From: Phycisphaerae bacterium
GTDB lineage: Bacteria > Planctomycetota > Phycisphaerae > UBA1845
DNA length: 64,000 nucleotides
Reading direction: 5' to 3'
NCBI GenBank assembly: GCA_024102815.1
Contig: JAGFJJ010000059.1
Coordinates: 87,274-151,273, forward strand
Within the stretch, counting starts at the first letter, position 1. Each line of letters opens with the position of its first letter. Below are positions 62,619-64,000 of the stretch, piece by piece. The translations under genes were made by a program, and so were the position numbers. Below the pieces are notes generated by a model, which saw nothing but the letters and a program-made list of their open reading frames with translations, was not told the DNA's origin and did no database searches.

Positions 62619-63842
62619 GTGGTGGCAAGCGTTGAGACAGCATCAGGCACGGCGTCGGCTGGGAGAAGAGGTCCGGATGTTCGCTCGGATTGCTGGGTGA
62701 ACATTCAGCGCCGTGATACCGGCGGCATCGAGCTCGACGTGAGAACCAAGGTCGAGACGATGTACGGCGAGGCGATCCGCGCGCAGGTCGGCGAAGTTGT
62801 CGCGGCGCTGGGACTCAAGCACGCACGGGTCGAAGTCGAAGACGCCGGGGCCCTACCGTTCGTCATCGCCGCCCGGATCGAAGCGGCCGTCCGACGACTC
62901 GGGACTAAGGTCGGACAAGGCTACTTGCCGCCGTGGAAAAACGGAACGGATTATCCCACGCGGCGCGATCGCTTCCGCCGGTCGCGCCTTTATCTGCCGG
63001 GCAACGAGCCGAAATTCATGCTCAACGCCGGCCTGCATCGTCCCGACGGCGTGATCCTCGATTTGGAGGACAGCGTTGCTCCCCCGGAGAAGGACGCGGC
63101 CCGAATTCTCGTCCGCAATGCTCTGCGCACGCTGAATTTCTACGGCGCCGAACGCATGGTCCGCATCAACCAGGGCGAGCGCGGACTGGTCGATCTAGAT
63201 TTCGTTATCCCCCACAATCTGCACGTGGTGCTGATTCCCAAGGTGGAAGAGGCCGAGCAGGTTCGCGCCGTGGATCAACGCATCACCGCGATCCTCGGCA
63301 GCGCGGGATCTAAGGACGGCGCGACGCGGACAGTCTTCCTCATGCCCATTATCGAGAGCGCCAAGGGTGCGATCAACGCCTTCGCTATTGCATCCGCCAG
63401 TCCCAACGTGATTGCACTGGCCGTCGGGCTGGAGGACTACACGGCCGACATCGGCACGCAGCGCACGCTGGAAGGTCGTGAGAGTTTCTGGATGCGTTCG
63501 CAGGTGGTCAACGCGGCCCGCGCGGCGGGCGTCCAGCCTATCGACACCGTTTTCTCTGACGTGTCCGACATGGACGGCCTTCGTGCCAGTGTGCTCGAGG
63601 CGAAATCGCTGGGCTTCGACGGCAAGGGCTGCATCCACCCACGGCAGATCTCCGTAATTCACGAGGCCTTCGCTCCGGCAGCGGAAGAACTGGAGAAAGC
63701 CCGCAAGATCGTGGCCGCCTTTGAGGACGCTCAGGCGAAGGGGCTCGGGGTCGTGGCCCTGGGCAGCAAGATGATCGACCCGCCGGTTGTGAAACGTGCC
63801 CAGCGCGTCGTGAAGCTCGCAGAGATGGCGCTGCTGCAATAA
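62619..63842 (+). CDS. Natural fusion of citrate lyase acyl carrier protein (CitD) and CitE
   Basis: 407 residues from GTG 62619. Residues 1-105 match CitD: IELDVRTKVETMYGEAIRAQ and VEVEDAGALPFVIAARIEAA parallel the E. coli gamma chain. The prosthetic-group Ser would be near Ser23 (VRSDCWVNI), which falls at or one position from the usual Ser. After a short linker, residues about 118-405 are CitE (HpcH/HpaI fold): RRSRLYLPGNEPKFMLNAGL, VILDLEDSVAPPEKD, RINQGERG, LMPIIESAKG and GFDGKGCIHPRQI. Normally these are separate chains. Known reaction: CitE cleaves citryl-ACP to acetyl-ACP and oxaloacetate. It is 20 bases before citF. Confidence 0.88.
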   Translation: MVASVETASGTASAGRRGPDVRSDCWVNIQRRDTGGIELDVRTKVETMYGEAIRAQVGEVVAALGLKHARVEVEDAGALPFVIAARIEAAVRRLGTKVGQGYLPPWKNGTDYPTRRDRFRRSRLYLPGNEPKFMLNAGLHRPDGVILDLEDSVAPPEKDAARILVRNALRTLNFYGAERMVRINQGERGLVDLDFVIPHNLHVVLIPKVEEAEQVRAVDQRITAILGSAGSKDGATRTVFLMPIIESAKGAINAFAIASASPNVIALAVGLEDYTADIGTQRTLEGRESFWMRSQVVNAARAAGVQPIDTVFSDVSDMDGLRASVLEAKSLGFDGKGCIHPRQISVIHEAFAPAAEELEKARKIVAAFEDAQAKGLGVVALGSKMIDPPVVKRAQRVVKLAEMALLQ

Positions 63843-63862
63843 ACCTGAGATCGGAATCCGCA

Positions 63863-64000
63863 TGACACAATTGGTCGAAGAACTCGTCGCAAATGCGCTC
63901 GGCCGCCCAGTTCCCCAGGAAATCAACGGCCGCCCCGTCGTGCCCTTCAAGGGAATCGGCAAGCATCGTCCGACAGGGCGCAAGGCCGCGCCCCCCATTC
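63863..64000 (+). CDS. citF: Citrate lyase alpha subunit, start only (cut by window end)
   Basis: 46 codons from ATG 63863, open to the window edge. The opening, ANALGRPVPQEINGRPVVPF with KGIGKHRPTGRKAAPPI, matches the N-terminus of CitF (citrate:acetyl-ACP transferase, about 500 residues). It is 20 bases after the CitD-CitE fusion. Its presence supports a true citrate-lyase-type enzyme rather than an isolated CitE-like aldolase. The genes for the prosthetic group and ligase (citC, citX, citG) are not in the visible part. Confidence 0.75.

Overview
The window looks like chromosomal DNA of a Planctomycetota bacterium, probably from the Phycisphaerae side of the phylum. This is inferred from gene content, not from a marker gene. 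The evidence is high-GC DNA, a prepilin of the kind with an N-terminal methylation helix and a C-terminal H-X9-DG-like motif, secreted proteins with D-C-N-x-N-G-x-P-D-E-C repeats and dockerin-like tails, many lipoproteins, and a MoxR/DUF58/BatA/DUF4175 membrane operon. No CRISPR array, transposase, prophage gene or rRNA was seen.

Layout. 1-1179 is the end of an aldehyde dehydrogenase, followed by a His/Cys-repeat lipoprotein. 1799-4050 is ruvC-ruvA-ruvB on the minus strand, then thiO and an XrtA-type polysaccharide deacetylase. 6752-21572 is a long plus-strand run: LOG-family protein, MoxR, DUF58, BatA-like and VWA membrane proteins, a DUF4175-like coiled-coil protein, a secreted protein, an alpha-toroid repeat protein and an NPCBM protein. 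21581-24391 holds a tandem-domain HxlR regulator facing a VOC protein across a short divergent promoter region, two small exported proteins and a GNAT enzyme. 24551-33000 holds tRNA-Leu, an ABC-F ATPase, a hotdog thioesterase, a 1,523-residue BNR/calcium-repeat surface protein and a Clp N-domain protein. 33159-41000 holds a beta-propeller lipoprotein, a NhaD/CitMHS-like transporter, a thioredoxin-like protein and uvrA. 41403-46653 holds an S41 protease, ndk, a nitroreductase, gcvT and gcvH. 46852-50535 holds tRNA-Thr, a phospholipase-A2-like lipoprotein, a prepilin, metF and tRNA-Tyr. 50768-55742 holds the haem A assembly genes ctaA-ctaB-DUF420 with a possible 26-residue membrane peptide, a cupredoxin-like protein, a ferredoxin and a lipid-kinase-family protein. 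55915-57186 is a dockerin-tailed secreted protein.

The most interesting region is the right end (57382 to the window edge). It is a tight plus-strand cluster of an isocitrate-dehydrogenase-like enzyme, a fused aconitase, an HD-like protein lacking the His of the HD doublet, an MmgE/PrpD dehydratase, a CitD-CitE fusion and the start of citF. Together these suggest dehydration/hydration, oxidative decarboxylation and cleavage of a tricarboxylic acid. Altered residues in several of the enzymes leave open whether the substrate is citrate or a relative such as a methylated or extended citrate.

Start codons were chosen by ribosome binding site, overlap and family N-termini. GTG and TTG starts are common here. 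All family calls are by eye, without database searches.
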